Part shown: positions 1 to 5,429 of the stretch, piece by piece
How the letters are laid out: each line of letters opens with the position of its first letter
How positions within the stretch are numbered: the first letter of the stretch is position 1
Source: an uncultured Achromobacter sp.
GTDB lineage: Bacteria; Pseudomonadota; Gammaproteobacteria; Burkholderiales; Burkholderiaceae_B
Length of the DNA stretch: 6,955 nucleotides
Direction of reading: 5' to 3'
Assembly (NCBI GenBank): GCA_913775005.1
Contig: CAJYKY010000371.1
Span: 1-6,955 of the forward strand
The notes under the pieces: generated by a model
The model's input: the letters and a program-made list of their open reading frames with translations, nothing else
Databases searched by the model: none
What the model was told of the DNA's origin: nothing
Made by a program: the position numbers and the translations under genes

Positions 1-575
1 GCCGACAGGCCGGGTTTGTACAAGGCGGAGCCCAGGCCGAAGCCGCTGGCGCCCGCCTGGGCGTAAACGGAAATGTTGTCGGGCGTGATGCCGCCCACGG
101 GCACGAGCGCGATCGGCGGGCGCATCACGGCGCGCCACGCTTTCAGCACCACGGGGCCGAGCTGTTCGGCCGGGAACATCTTGAGCACGTCGGCGCCCGC
201 AGCCAGCGCGGCGAAGGCCTCGGTGGGCGTGGCCACGCCGGGGCAGGACGCCATGCCCAGCGCCTTGGCGGCGCGGATGACGGCGGGGTCGCTATGCGGC
301 ATGACGATCAATTCGCCGCCCGCTTCCTGGATGCGGGCGCAGTCGTCGGGATTCAGCACGGTGCCGGCGCCGATCAGGCAGTCGGTGGGCAGCGCGGCGC
401 GCATGGCGCGGATGCTGTCCAGCGGTTCAGGCGAATTGAGCGGGACTTCGATCAGGCGAAAGCCCGCGTCGTAAAGCTGTAGGCCGATCGCCTCGGCTTC
501 CGGGGGCGTGATGCCGCGCAGGATGGCGATGAGGCCGCAGTGGGCCATGGCGGTTTGCAGACCGGAGTGGTTCAT
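1..575 (-). CDS. dgoA: 2-dehydro-3-deoxy-6-phosphogalactonate aldolase (KDPGal aldolase), C-terminus cut by window edge
   Basis: Class I aldolase that splits 2-keto-3-deoxy-6-phosphogalactonate into pyruvate and D-glyceraldehyde 3-phosphate in the cytoplasm, the last step of galactonate catabolism. I translated 191 codons; the stop lies beyond base 1. The protein opens with LIAILRGITPPEA (residues 15-27), carries the active-site region IEVPLNSP with Glu43, then GAGTVL (69-74), CPGVATPTEA (111-120), the Schiff-base lysine Lys132 in LKMFP, and the phosphate-binding VGGITPDN plus GLGSALY near the end. This order and spacing match E. coli DgoA (about 205 residues), so roughly the last 10-20 residues are missing. 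The ATG at 575 is chosen because AGGA lies 7 bases upstream and the family N-terminus follows. It is the second gene of a dgoK-dgoA pair. The PLNSP motif favours KDPGal over the related KDPG (Eda) aldolase, but specificity is inferred. Confidence 0.93.
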   Translation of the reverse strand, partial: MNHSGLQTAMAHCGLIAILRGITPPEAEAIGLQLYDAGFRLIEVPLNSPEPLDSIRAMRAALPTDCLIGAGTVLNPDDCARIQEAGGELIVMPHSDPAVIRAAKALGMASCPGVATPTEAFAALAAGADVLKMFPAEQLGPVVLKAWRAVMRPPIALVPVGGITPDNISVYAQAGASGFGLGSALYKPGLS

Positions 576-582
576 GAGGAGT

Positions 583-586
583 TCCT
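583..586 (-). promoter_or_regulatory. dgoA ribosome binding site overlapping the dgoK stop codon
   Basis: On the minus strand the AGGA core shares two bases with the TAG stop of dgoK (585-587) and sits 7 bases before the dgoA ATG. Ribosomes finishing dgoK would therefore end on the dgoA initiation site. This suggests translational coupling of kinase and aldolase and supports the ATG at 575. Confidence 0.7.
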
Positions 587-1682
587 AGTCGGAGGCCGAA
601 GGGGAAGAAGAGGGGGAGGCTGCTGCGGCGGTCGAGCCGGATGCCGTGGCTGTCGCGGTGCCCGTGCCCGATGCTGACGTAGCGCCCGCCACCAAACCCG
701 CGCACACGGCCAGATGCCACAGGCCGCGCTCGGTCGCGTTCTGCGCCTGCTCGGGCGTGCCCAGGTCGTAATGGGCCATCGCCAGCATGTAGCGCTGGCA
801 TAGCGCGGGTTCGCCGCAAAGCACGATGCGGGGCAGTTCGCCTTGCTGATGCAGCATCTCGGCCAGTGCGGCGATCTCGTGGCCGATCAACAAGCCCGAC
901 AGATAATCCGCCTGCGATCCCGACGCCAGTTCGCCCGTCAGCCCAAGCGCGCGCGTGCTGAAGATCGTGGACAGCACGCCCGCCCGGCCGGCCGGGGCGC
1001 CGGCCACCTTCACGCCGCGTTCGAAGGCGGCCATGTCGGCGGCGGGCGCATCGCTCATCGTGCGGCCCAGAATGGTGTGGCCGCGGAGGGCGGCGTAGAC
1101 CTCGCCCGTCATGAAGGTGTCGAAATGCGTAACGCGGCCGCGCCGCGCATTGACCCACTTGGAATGCGTGCCGGGCAGACCGATCAACACGCTGTCGGCG
1201 GGTTGCGCGTCCGGCGCGCCCGGTGGTTCGAACATCACGCCGAACACCTGCGTCTCTTCACCGCGCATCACGTTGGGCAGGCCGTGACGCTGGATCAGCC
1301 CCGGCACGATGTGCAGCGGGGTGGCGCCGGGGCGTTCGACCACGGTCAGCAAGGTGCCGATGCGTTCCAGGTCGACCGGCACATCCAGGTAGGCCGCTTC
1401 TTTCCAGCCTTGGGCGCTGCCGACCATGCCGCAGGCAATCACGGGCAAACCGGGTTCGGCGCGCAGCCAGTCGCCGCAAGCCTGGTCGAACGCCAGGTCA
1501 AAGCCCGATAAGGCGGTGCTGGCCGCGCCGTCCTGCAAGGGCTGCGGCAAGCGCATGATGCCCCAGGGAAGGTGGCGCGTGTCCAGCGTGCGGCCGGCTG
1601 CGTCCAGGCGATACGCGCGTAGCGAAGAGGTGCCCCAGTCCAGCGCGATAAGCGCCGCGCGGGCGGGCGATCGGGTAGTCAT
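585..1682 (-). CDS. dgoK: 2-dehydro-3-deoxygalactonokinase, with an extra Ser/Ala/Thr-rich C-terminal tail
   Basis: Cytoplasmic kinase of the ASKHA fold (DGOK family) that uses ATP to phosphorylate 2-keto-3-deoxygalactonate, making the substrate of the aldolase encoded 9 bp downstream. Starting at 1682 gives 365 residues. Family marks: phosphate-1 loop LIALDWGTSSLRAY (11-24), CGMVGS (84-89), RGEETQ (140-145), LPGTHSKW (169-176), MTGE (191-194), and a C-terminal LCGEPAL segment (288-294). An in-frame ATG at 1766 would add 28 residues with no family character. The ATG at 1682 puts the first beta strand about 10 residues in, as in E. coli DgoK, so I prefer it, though the upstream GAGAC is a poor ribosome site. 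The core ends near residue 332; residues 333-365 are a low-complexity tail (26 of 33 residues are Ala, Ser or Thr) not present in the 292-residue E. coli enzyme. The dgoD dehydratase and transporter are not in view. Confidence 0.93.
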   Translation of the reverse strand: MTTRSPARAALIALDWGTSSLRAYRLDAAGRTLDTRHLPWGIMRLPQPLQDGAASTALSGFDLAFDQACGDWLRAEPGLPVIACGMVGSAQGWKEAAYLDVPVDLERIGTLLTVVERPGATPLHIVPGLIQRHGLPNVMRGEETQVFGVMFEPPGAPDAQPADSVLIGLPGTHSKWVNARRGRVTHFDTFMTGEVYAALRGHTILGRTMSDAPAADMAAFERGVKVAGAPAGRAGVLSTIFSTRALGLTGELASGSQADYLSGLLIGHEIAALAEMLHQQGELPRIVLCGEPALCQRYMLAMAHYDLGTPEQAQNATERGLWHLAVCAGLVAGATSASGTGTATATASGSTAAAASPSSSPSASD

Positions 1683-1792
1683 CTGATCTGTCTCGTCTCT
1701 GGCCGGCACGCCCGGTTCCTTAGCGCCGATGCACCATGTCGCTCGGTGTAGGCGGGAGGGGGGCATTGCAGGCCTTGTTGTCTGAGGCGCGC

Positions 1793-1813
1793 CGCGCGCG
1801 GGAAACGCGCGCG
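1793..1813. repeat. Perfect (CG)4 hairpin in the dgoK 5' leader
   Basis: CGCGCGCG at 1793-1800 and again at 1806-1813 form a perfect 8-bp stem around a 5-base loop (GGAAA on the plus strand, TTTCC on the minus). If the minus-strand promoter at 1830-1858 is used, this stem starts about ten bases from the 5' end of the dgoKA transcript. Such a 5' stem could protect the mRNA from decay, but that is inference. Alternating CG is also the type of sequence that can adopt Z-DNA. Confidence 0.55.
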
Positions 1814-1827
1814 ATGTGCAATGCGAA

Positions 1828-1870
1828 AAATTCTAGATCAGCGCTTGAAAAATCTCAAAATATAGAATTT
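1828..1870. promoter_or_regulatory. Candidate regulator operator: widely spaced inverted repeat between dgoK and iclR
   Basis: The arms AAATTCTAGA (1828-1837) and TATAGAATTT (1861-1870) are inverted copies matching at 9 of 10 positions, with centres 33 bp apart, about three helical turns. They lie in an AT-rich island inside very GC-rich DNA. The left arm covers the -10 element of the leftward promoter and the right arm touches the -10 of the rightward one. A regulator bound to both arms could control dgoKA and its own gene together. IclR-family proteins often bind as dimers of dimers to divergent intergenic regions. Part of the match could simply reflect AT-rich promoter sequence. Confidence 0.4.
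1830..1858 (-). promoter_or_regulatory. Predicted sigma70-type promoter for dgoKA
   Basis: On the minus strand TTGAGA (1853-1858) is separated by exactly 17 bp from TAGAAT (1830-1835). Each hexamer matches the consensus at 5 of 6 positions. Transcription would begin near 1823 and leave a leader of about 140 bases before the dgoK ATG at 1682. It overlaps the opposing iclR promoter. Confidence 0.6.
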
Positions 1871-1873
1871 AAT
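1845..1873 (+). promoter_or_regulatory. Predicted sigma70-type promoter for the IclR-family gene
   Basis: TTGAAA (1845-1850) and TTTAAT (1868-1873) each match the consensus at 5 of 6 positions with a 17-bp spacer. Transcription would begin near 1880, giving a leader of about 90 bases. Its -35 region lies inside the spacer of the leftward dgoK promoter, so two polymerases could not occupy both sites at once. Confidence 0.6.
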
Positions 1874-1889
1874 CCCACATACAGGGATG

Positions 1890-1903
1890 TCAGCCCGGGC
1901 TGA
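1890..1903. repeat. 14-bp perfect palindrome in the iclR leader
   Basis: TCAGCCCGGGCTGA reads the same on both strands and lies about 10-23 bases after the predicted iclR start site. Just upstream, ATCCC (1872-1876) and GGGAT (1884-1888) form a second small dyad. Either could be an operator for negative autoregulation or a leader stem-loop; the sequence does not decide. Confidence 0.4.
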
Positions 1904-1969
1904 ACCCGCCACGCAGGGTATGCTTGCCCCCGTTCATGCCGTTTCATCCCACGTTTTTCTTCCTGCCTG

Positions 1970-2788
1970 ATGACTCCCTCTTTCACTTCCGCCCCTTCCC
2001 CCGCTTTGGATCCCGATGCCGCCGCGCCCGCTGGCACGCAGACCCTGATGCGTGGGCTGGCCGTGGTGCAGGCGGTGGCGGATGGCGCGCGGGATCTCAA
2101 GGAAATCTGCGCGCGCATCGGCGTGGCGCGCAGCACCACGCACCGCTTGGCCAGTTGCCTGGTGCAAGAGCGTTACCTGCGTGCGCTGCCCGGGGTGGGG
2201 TATGTGTTGGGTCCCAAACTGATCGAGCTGGGCTTTCAGGCGCGCGAAGCGTTTCCGATGGCGACGCTGGCACGCCCCTATCTGGACAGTCTGGCGAATC
2301 TGACTGGCGACACTATCCACCTAGCCGTGCGCGATAACGACGAAGTGCTGTATCTGGAGAAAATCCCCGGCAAGAAGGGTCTGGAGATGCGTTCCCGCGT
2401 GGGGCATCGCATGCCGCTGGCCGCTACCGGCGTGGGCAAGGCCTTGTTGCTGGATACCGAAGAGCCGCAATGGAAGGCGCTGCATCGCATCGGCGCGCCG
2501 GTGTCGTCACGCACCCCCGGCGGGCCGCAGACGTGGGAGATGTTCCGCGACCGCATGCGGGAATACGCCGCGCAGGGGTATGCGTTCGACCTGGAAGACA
2601 ACGAGCCGTCGATCCGCTGCGTGGCCGCGCCGGTGCGCGATGCGTCCAGCGGCATCGTTGCGGCCATCAGCGTGTCCAGCACGGTGCCGTATATGTCGAT
2701 GGAGCGGATGCACGAAATGGTCGCCGTCGTGCAAGGCGCGGCGGCGGGGATTTCAGCAGAGCTGGGGTGGAAGGTGGACCGCGCTTGA
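1970..2788 (+). CDS. IclR-family transcriptional regulator, probable regulator of dgoKA
   Basis: DNA-binding regulator of 272 residues, a normal IclR-family length plus a somewhat long, Ala/Pro-rich N-terminus (1-23). The winged helix-turn-helix covers about residues 24-85: the TQTLMRGLAVVQAV helix, then LKEICARIGVARSTTHRL (43-60) as helix-turn-helix, then the wing around GVGYVLGPKLIELG. The C-terminal effector domain spans about 100-265, with the family marks GHRMPLAATGVGKALL (145-160), GYAFDLEDNE (203-212) and CVAAPVRD (217-224). It is divergent from dgoK, so the galactonate pathway is the likely target and galactonate or a keto-deoxy acid the likely ligand; both are inference. E. coli uses a GntR-type regulator (DgoR) instead. 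The ATG at 1970 has no recognisable Shine-Dalgarno sequence (pyrimidine-rich upstream). A start at Met27 (2048) would cut into the first helix and is less likely. Confidence 0.9.
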   Translation: MTPSFTSAPSPALDPDAAAPAGTQTLMRGLAVVQAVADGARDLKEICARIGVARSTTHRLASCLVQERYLRALPGVGYVLGPKLIELGFQAREAFPMATLARPYLDSLANLTGDTIHLAVRDNDEVLYLEKIPGKKGLEMRSRVGHRMPLAATGVGKALLLDTEEPQWKALHRIGAPVSSRTPGGPQTWEMFRDRMREYAAQGYAFDLEDNEPSIRCVAAPVRDASSGIVAAISVSSTVPYMSMERMHEMVAVVQGAAAGISAELGWKVDRA

Positions 2789-2872
2789 CCCGCGCGGCCC
2801 CTTAAACGGACAAGGCCTGAGTGATACGGCGCGGGCTAGTCCAGCCGGCCAATGCCTTTGATGCCGCGCACG

Positions 2873-3493
2873 CTATTCCAGCGGCAACGTCAACACGCCC
2901 TGCGGCGCGGGGCGCATCATCACGCGGCGATACCAGGCCGATAGCGCCGGCGTGTCCGGCCGCTCGATCGGCAATGCCAGCCAGCGGTGCGCAGAGGCCA
3001 CCAAGGCGATGTCACCCATCGTCAGTTGACGCCCAGCAATGAATTCGCGGCCTTGCAGCGCGTGGTCCAGGATCAACGCGCGCGCGTTCGAACGCTTGAC
3101 GGAGTTGTCGATGGCTGCGCGGTCGCGCTTGTCTTCGGGCGTGCGGATCAGGCCCAGGAAGGCCGGTCCCATGGCGCCTTGCCATTCGGTAGCCTGCCAG
3201 TCCATCCAGCGGTCGGCGTCGGCGCGCATGCTGACGTCTTCCGGCCACAGCGAACCGGCGCCGTAGCGGGCCGCCAGGTAACGCACGATGGCGTTCGATT
3301 CCCACAGCACGAAGCCGCCGTCTTCAATGACGGGCACGGTGCGGTTGGGATTGAGCTTGGCGAATTCAGGCGTATCCACCACGCCGAACGGCCCGCCCGC
3401 AGGCGTAAAGGTGTGCGGCAAGGCCAGTTCGCGCACGGCCAGCATCACTTTCTGCACGTTGACGGAAGTCAGGCGTCCCCAGATCTTCAACAT
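2873..3493 (-). CDS. Glutathione S-transferase family protein
   Basis: Soluble two-domain protein of 206 residues, typical for bacterial GSTs. The N-terminal thioredoxin-like domain (about 1-80) shows Ser10 and Asn12 in GRLTSVNVQKV as candidate glutathione-activating residues, the cis-proline in TVPVIEDGG (52-60, Pro54), and the Glu65-Ser66 pair in LWESNAIVRYL that binds the glutathione gamma-glutamyl group. The all-helical C-terminal domain (about 88-200) has the N-capping motif LTMGDIALVA (157-166). It presumably conjugates or reduces electrophiles with glutathione; the substrate cannot be told. The ATG at 3493 has AAGGA six bases upstream. It starts 21 bp after ampD on the same strand, so it is probably read through from ampD. 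It converges with the IclR gene, and the 84 bp between them hold no convincing terminator. Confidence 0.92.
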   Translation of the reverse strand: MLKIWGRLTSVNVQKVMLAVRELALPHTFTPAGGPFGVVDTPEFAKLNPNRTVPVIEDGGFVLWESNAIVRYLAARYGAGSLWPEDVSMRADADRWMDWQATEWQGAMGPAFLGLIRTPEDKRDRAAIDNSVKRSNARALILDHALQGREFIAGRQLTMGDIALVASAHRWLALPIERPDTPALSAWYRRVMMRPAPQGVLTLPLE

Positions 3494-3499
3494 ATCCAG

Positions 3500-3504
3500 T
3501 CCTT
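3500..3504 (-). promoter_or_regulatory. Ribosome binding site of the GST gene
   Basis: AAGGA on the minus strand lies six bases before the ATG at 3493, inside the 21-bp gap after ampD. It is the cleanest Shine-Dalgarno sequence in the window and fixes the GST start. Confidence 0.7.
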
Positions 3505-3514
3505 CAGAGTCAGG

Positions 3515-4105
3515 TCATACGGGCGGCAATTGCCGCCGCGCAAAGCCACTGTCGCGTGAAAAACGCGTCCAGTTGAAAGCGGGCCCAGGGTCCGTCTTGC
3601 GCCCAGGGGCGATGTGTTCATGGCCCCAGGCCGCTGCCAGCGGATAACGCGAACGCAGCACCGGCGCGAGCTTGCGCAGCGCCAGGTATTGGTCGTCGGC
3701 GTAGGGTAGCGTGTCGGTGCCTTCCAGTTCGATGCCGATGGAAAAATCATTGCAGCGCTCGCGCTTGCCAAAGCGCGACACGCCCGCGTGCCAGGCGCGC
3801 TGATCGGTCGACACGAACTGAATGATGCGCCCGTCGCGCCGAATAAAGAAGTGGGCCGATACGCGCAGGCCGCGCAGCCGTTCCAGCCAGGGGTGCGACG
3901 AATAGTCCAGCGTGTTCAGGAACAGCCCGGCAACTTCCGGCCCGCCGAATTGCCCGGGGGGCAGGCTGATGTTGTGCAACACCAGCAGCGATACCTGCGC
4001 GTCAGCAGGACGCGCGTCGCAGTTGGGGGAGGGCAGAAGCGTGACGCCGGCGGCCGGCGCCAGCCAGCCATGTCGATCCAGAAGCAGGGCCATGGGGGTA
4101 AGCAT
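3515..4105 (-). CDS. ampD: 1,6-anhydro-N-acetylmuramyl-L-alanine amidase AmpD
   Basis: Cytoplasmic zinc amidase of the amidase_2 (N-acetylmuramoyl-L-alanine amidase) family. It removes the peptide from 1,6-anhydroMurNAc-peptides imported during peptidoglycan recycling and so keeps the AmpR inducer low where an AmpR/AmpC system exists. All key residues are present: zinc ligands His44 (LVLHNISLPPG), His162 (GHEHIAPGRKTDPGPAF) and Asp172, catalytic Glu126 in NDFSIGIELEGTD, and Lys170. Also conserved are FGGP (53-56), RVSAHFFIRRDG (81-92) and RAWHAGVS (103-110). Length is 196 residues against about 183 in E. coli, the excess being at the N- and C-termini. Two starts are possible, 4105 and 4093 (MALLLDRHGW, closer to the E. 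coli N-terminus), and neither has a good ribosome site. It follows the small zinc-ribbon gene by 110 bp and precedes GST by 21 bp. Confidence 0.96.
   Translation of the reverse strand: MLTPMALLLDRHGWLAPAAGVTLLPSPNCDARPADAQVSLLVLHNISLPPGQFGGPEVAGLFLNTLDYSSHPWLERLRGLRVSAHFFIRRDGRIIQFVSTDQRAWHAGVSRFGKRERCNDFSIGIELEGTDTLPYADDQYLALRKLAPVLRSRYPLAAAWGHEHIAPGRKTDPGPAFNWTRFSRDSGFARRQLPPV
3522..3537. repeat. 16-bp perfect palindrome at the 3' end of ampD
   Basis: GGCGGCAATTGCCGCC is identical on both strands and would form a 6-bp GC stem with an AATT loop in the mRNA. It encodes part of the last residues of AmpD, ends five bases before the stop codon in the reading direction, and sits just upstream of the GST start. 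It has no T-tract, so it is not an intrinsic terminator. It may be chance or may affect ampD-GST mRNA processing. Confidence 0.4.
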
Positions 4106-4125
4106 GCGTGGTGAATCCAGCAGGC

Positions 4126-4154
4126 ATTATGCCGTGGGGGCCGTCGGCACCCAA
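4126..4154 (-). promoter_or_regulatory. Possible promoter for ampD
   Basis: On the minus strand CATAAT (4126-4131, 5 of 6 consensus bases) follows TTGGGT (4149-4154, only 3 of 6) with a 17-bp spacer, in the 110-bp gap before ampD. Transcription would begin near 4119, leaving a leader of about 14 bases to the ATG at 4105 or 26 to that at 4093. The weak -35 makes this tentative; ampD may equally be read from upstream of ypjD. Confidence 0.3.
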
Positions 4155-4215
4155 ATCCATACGTGCAGGGCTTGCTGGACGATAGGCAGCGCAAAGCCAA
4201 GCAAACCCGCGCGGC

Positions 4216-4479
4216 TTACTTCCTGGCTGGCCCCAGCTTGGCGTGATCCACGCTGCACCAGGTCATGCCGTTTTGCAGCACGGCCTCGGAGCGCGGCAGA
4301 TGAATGCCGCAATGCGCACATCGCACCATGGACTCCGGCGCGGCCGGCCCAGGCGCGGGTGCGCTGCGGCGGGCCTTGGGCGTATCGTCCGCCTGCCGCG
4401 CCGCCGCCATGCGGGCGGCAATGCGGGCGACGAACAGCACCGCGATAATCAGAACCACCCAGAACAGCAACTTGCCCAC
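4216..4479 (-). CDS. Small membrane-anchored zinc-ribbon protein (PP0621-type)
   Basis: Protein of 87 residues of unknown function, resembling the PP0621 family. Residues 4-20 are one hydrophobic membrane segment, followed by a basic Arg/Ala helix, a Pro/Ala-rich linker (about 31-50), and a compact cysteine domain in which Cys54 and Cys57 (CAHC) and Cys75 with His79 (CSVDH) could bind one zinc. The topology, with the positive residues after the segment, suggests a cytoplasmic C-terminal domain. The start is GTG, supported by GAGG five bases upstream. The ypjD stop lies one base before this GTG, so the two are almost surely translated together. The HLPRSEAV stretch next to the zinc site looks like the conserved core of the family. 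A membrane-assembly role alongside YpjD is a guess from position only. Confidence 0.83.
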   Translation of the reverse strand: MGKLLFWVVLIIAVLFVARIAARMAAARQADDTPKARRSAPAPGPAAPESMVRCAHCGIHLPRSEAVLQNGMTWCSVDHAKLGPARK

Positions 4480-4480
4480 G

Positions 4481-5323
4481 TCAGCCTCGATGCAGAATCA
4501 TTTCCAGCACGAACCGGCTGCCGGTATAGGCCAGAATCAAAAAACCAAAACCTGTCAGCGTCCAGCGCAGCGCCACGCGCCCGCGCCAGCCCCACACGTG
4601 CCGGCCGGCCAGCAGCACGCCGAACGTCAGCCATGACAGCAGGGTGAATACGGTTTTGTGGTCAAACGGCAGGATCTTGCCCGTCAGCTTCATCGACGCG
4701 ACCGAGCCCGAACCCACCGCCAGCGTCAGCACGATAAAACCGATCCAGATAATACGGAACAGCAGTTGTTCCTGCACCAGCAGCGGTGGCTGGGAGTCCA
4801 GCACGCGGCCGATGATGCTGCGTTCGGCCGGGGCGTCCAGCGGGCGGTGAAGATGTCGGTCAAGCAGCGCCATCATCATGGCGTGCAGCGCGGCGATGGT
4901 GATAAGGCCATACGCGGCCAGCGCGATCAACAGATGCACGCGCAGCCAGGCGTCATTGGCATGCGGCACGAACTGGCCTTGGGGGAACAGCGCCGCCAGC
5001 GCACTGGCCAGCGCGGCGGCCGGCAGCAGCAGCAATTGCAGGCCGTCGATGCGCACGAGCAGGCTTTCCAGCCAGAACACCACCATGCCCAGCCAGATGG
5101 CCGCCGACAGCGCCAGTGCCCACCCACTGAACAGATGCTGAGCGCTCAGCATCGATTGTTGCAGCCCGATTCCATGGAGAACCAGGGCTCCCAGCAAGCA
5201 CAGACGGGCGATTTTGCCCGTCTGTTCCACTTCCCCGGCACCGGCCAGGCGGATCCAAAGTGACCCCCCGAGCACTGCGTACGCCAAGGCAGCCGCTGTG
5301 TGAAATACAATGCCTAGTGACAT
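4481..5323 (-). CDS. ypjD: YpjD-type inner membrane protein of the cytochrome c assembly (CcsA-like) family
   Basis: Polytopic inner-membrane protein of 280 residues with about eight hydrophobic segments (roughly 6-24, 41-58, 66-88, 94-113, 130-155, 186-208, 222-242, 252-272). The C-terminal half has the family features: VHLLIALAAYGLI with His130, the GSGSVAS loop (204-210), DHKTVFTLLSWL with His222, and RHVWGWRGRVALRWT with His242. The last resembles only part of the tryptophan-rich haem-handling motif of true CcsA/CcmC proteins, so haem export is not shown; the E. coli homologue has no firmly assigned biochemistry. The ATG at 5323 is preferred because the hydrophobic domain begins at once; a TTG further upstream at 5401 would add 26 residues of no family character. 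No strong ribosome site is seen. ypjD lies divergent from ffh, as in E. coli, and is followed directly by the small zinc-ribbon gene. Confidence 0.88.
   Translation of the reverse strand: MSLGIVFHTAAALAYAVLGGSLWIRLAGAGEVEQTGKIARLCLLGALVLHGIGLQQSMLSAQHLFSGWALALSAAIWLGMVVFWLESLLVRIDGLQLLLLPAAALASALAALFPQGQFVPHANDAWLRVHLLIALAAYGLITIAALHAMMMALLDRHLHRPLDAPAERSIIGRVLDSQPPLLVQEQLLFRIIWIGFIVLTLAVGSGSVASMKLTGKILPFDHKTVFTLLSWLTFGVLLAGRHVWGWRGRVALRWTLTGFGFLILAYTGSRFVLEMILHRG
4485..4488 (-). promoter_or_regulatory. Ribosome binding site of the zinc-ribbon gene, inside ypjD
   Basis: GAGG on the minus strand lies in the last codons of ypjD, five bases before the GTG at 4479. It supports a GTG start and tight coupling to ypjD (TGA, one base, GTG). 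Confidence 0.6.
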
Positions 5324-5429
5324 AGAAACCGTTGTCTGGATGGGGCCTTGGGGTGCATACCACCCGAAAGCGCAGAATCCGCGCCTGCGGCCACCGTTCA
5401 ATCAACTAGTTTAAGCGGAAACGCCTCTC
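5324..5429. promoter_or_regulatory. Divergent ypjD/ffh intergenic region, no clear promoter
   Basis: These 106 bp must supply transcription starts for both ffh and ypjD unless these are read from elsewhere, but I find no hexamer pair close to consensus on either strand. The best partial candidates are TTGGGG (5348-5353) with CAGAAT (5373-5378) at 19 bp for ffh, and TTGAAC-like sequence facing ypjD without a good -10. The ffh ATG is preceded by GCGGAAAC, a weak ribosome site at a long spacing of about ten bases. Confidence 0.3.

Noticed and set aside
427..1158. Minus-strand frame of 243 codons overlapping dgoK and dgoA
   Set aside because: Arg/Gly/His-rich composition with no family motif; it crosses the dgoK-dgoA junction where both real genes are well supported.
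843..1511. Plus-strand frame of 222 codons opposite dgoK
   Set aside because: Antisense shadow of a gene with clear kinase motifs; no ribosome site or domain.
1683..1766. N-terminal extension of DgoK from the ATG at 1766
   Set aside because: The added 28 residues do not resemble the family and there is no ribosome site; the ATG at 1682 gives the expected N-terminus.
2796..2817. Possible hairpin between the convergent iclR and GST genes (GGCCCCTT with AAGGCC)
   Set aside because: The stem needs a two-base bulge and has no T-tract on either strand, so it does not qualify as an intrinsic terminator.
2987..3559. Plus-strand frame of 190 codons opposite the GST gene
   Set aside because: Shadow frame; the minus-strand GST has complete family motifs and a good ribosome site.
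4658..5263. Plus-strand frame of 201 codons opposite ypjD, very rich in Gln, His and Arg
   Set aside because: The composition is what the complement of a Leu/Ala-rich membrane protein gives; no independent evidence of coding.
5324..5401. N-terminal extension of YpjD from a TTG at 5401
   Set aside because: It would add 26 polar and aromatic residues before the first membrane segment with an uncommon start codon; the ATG at 5323 fits the family better.
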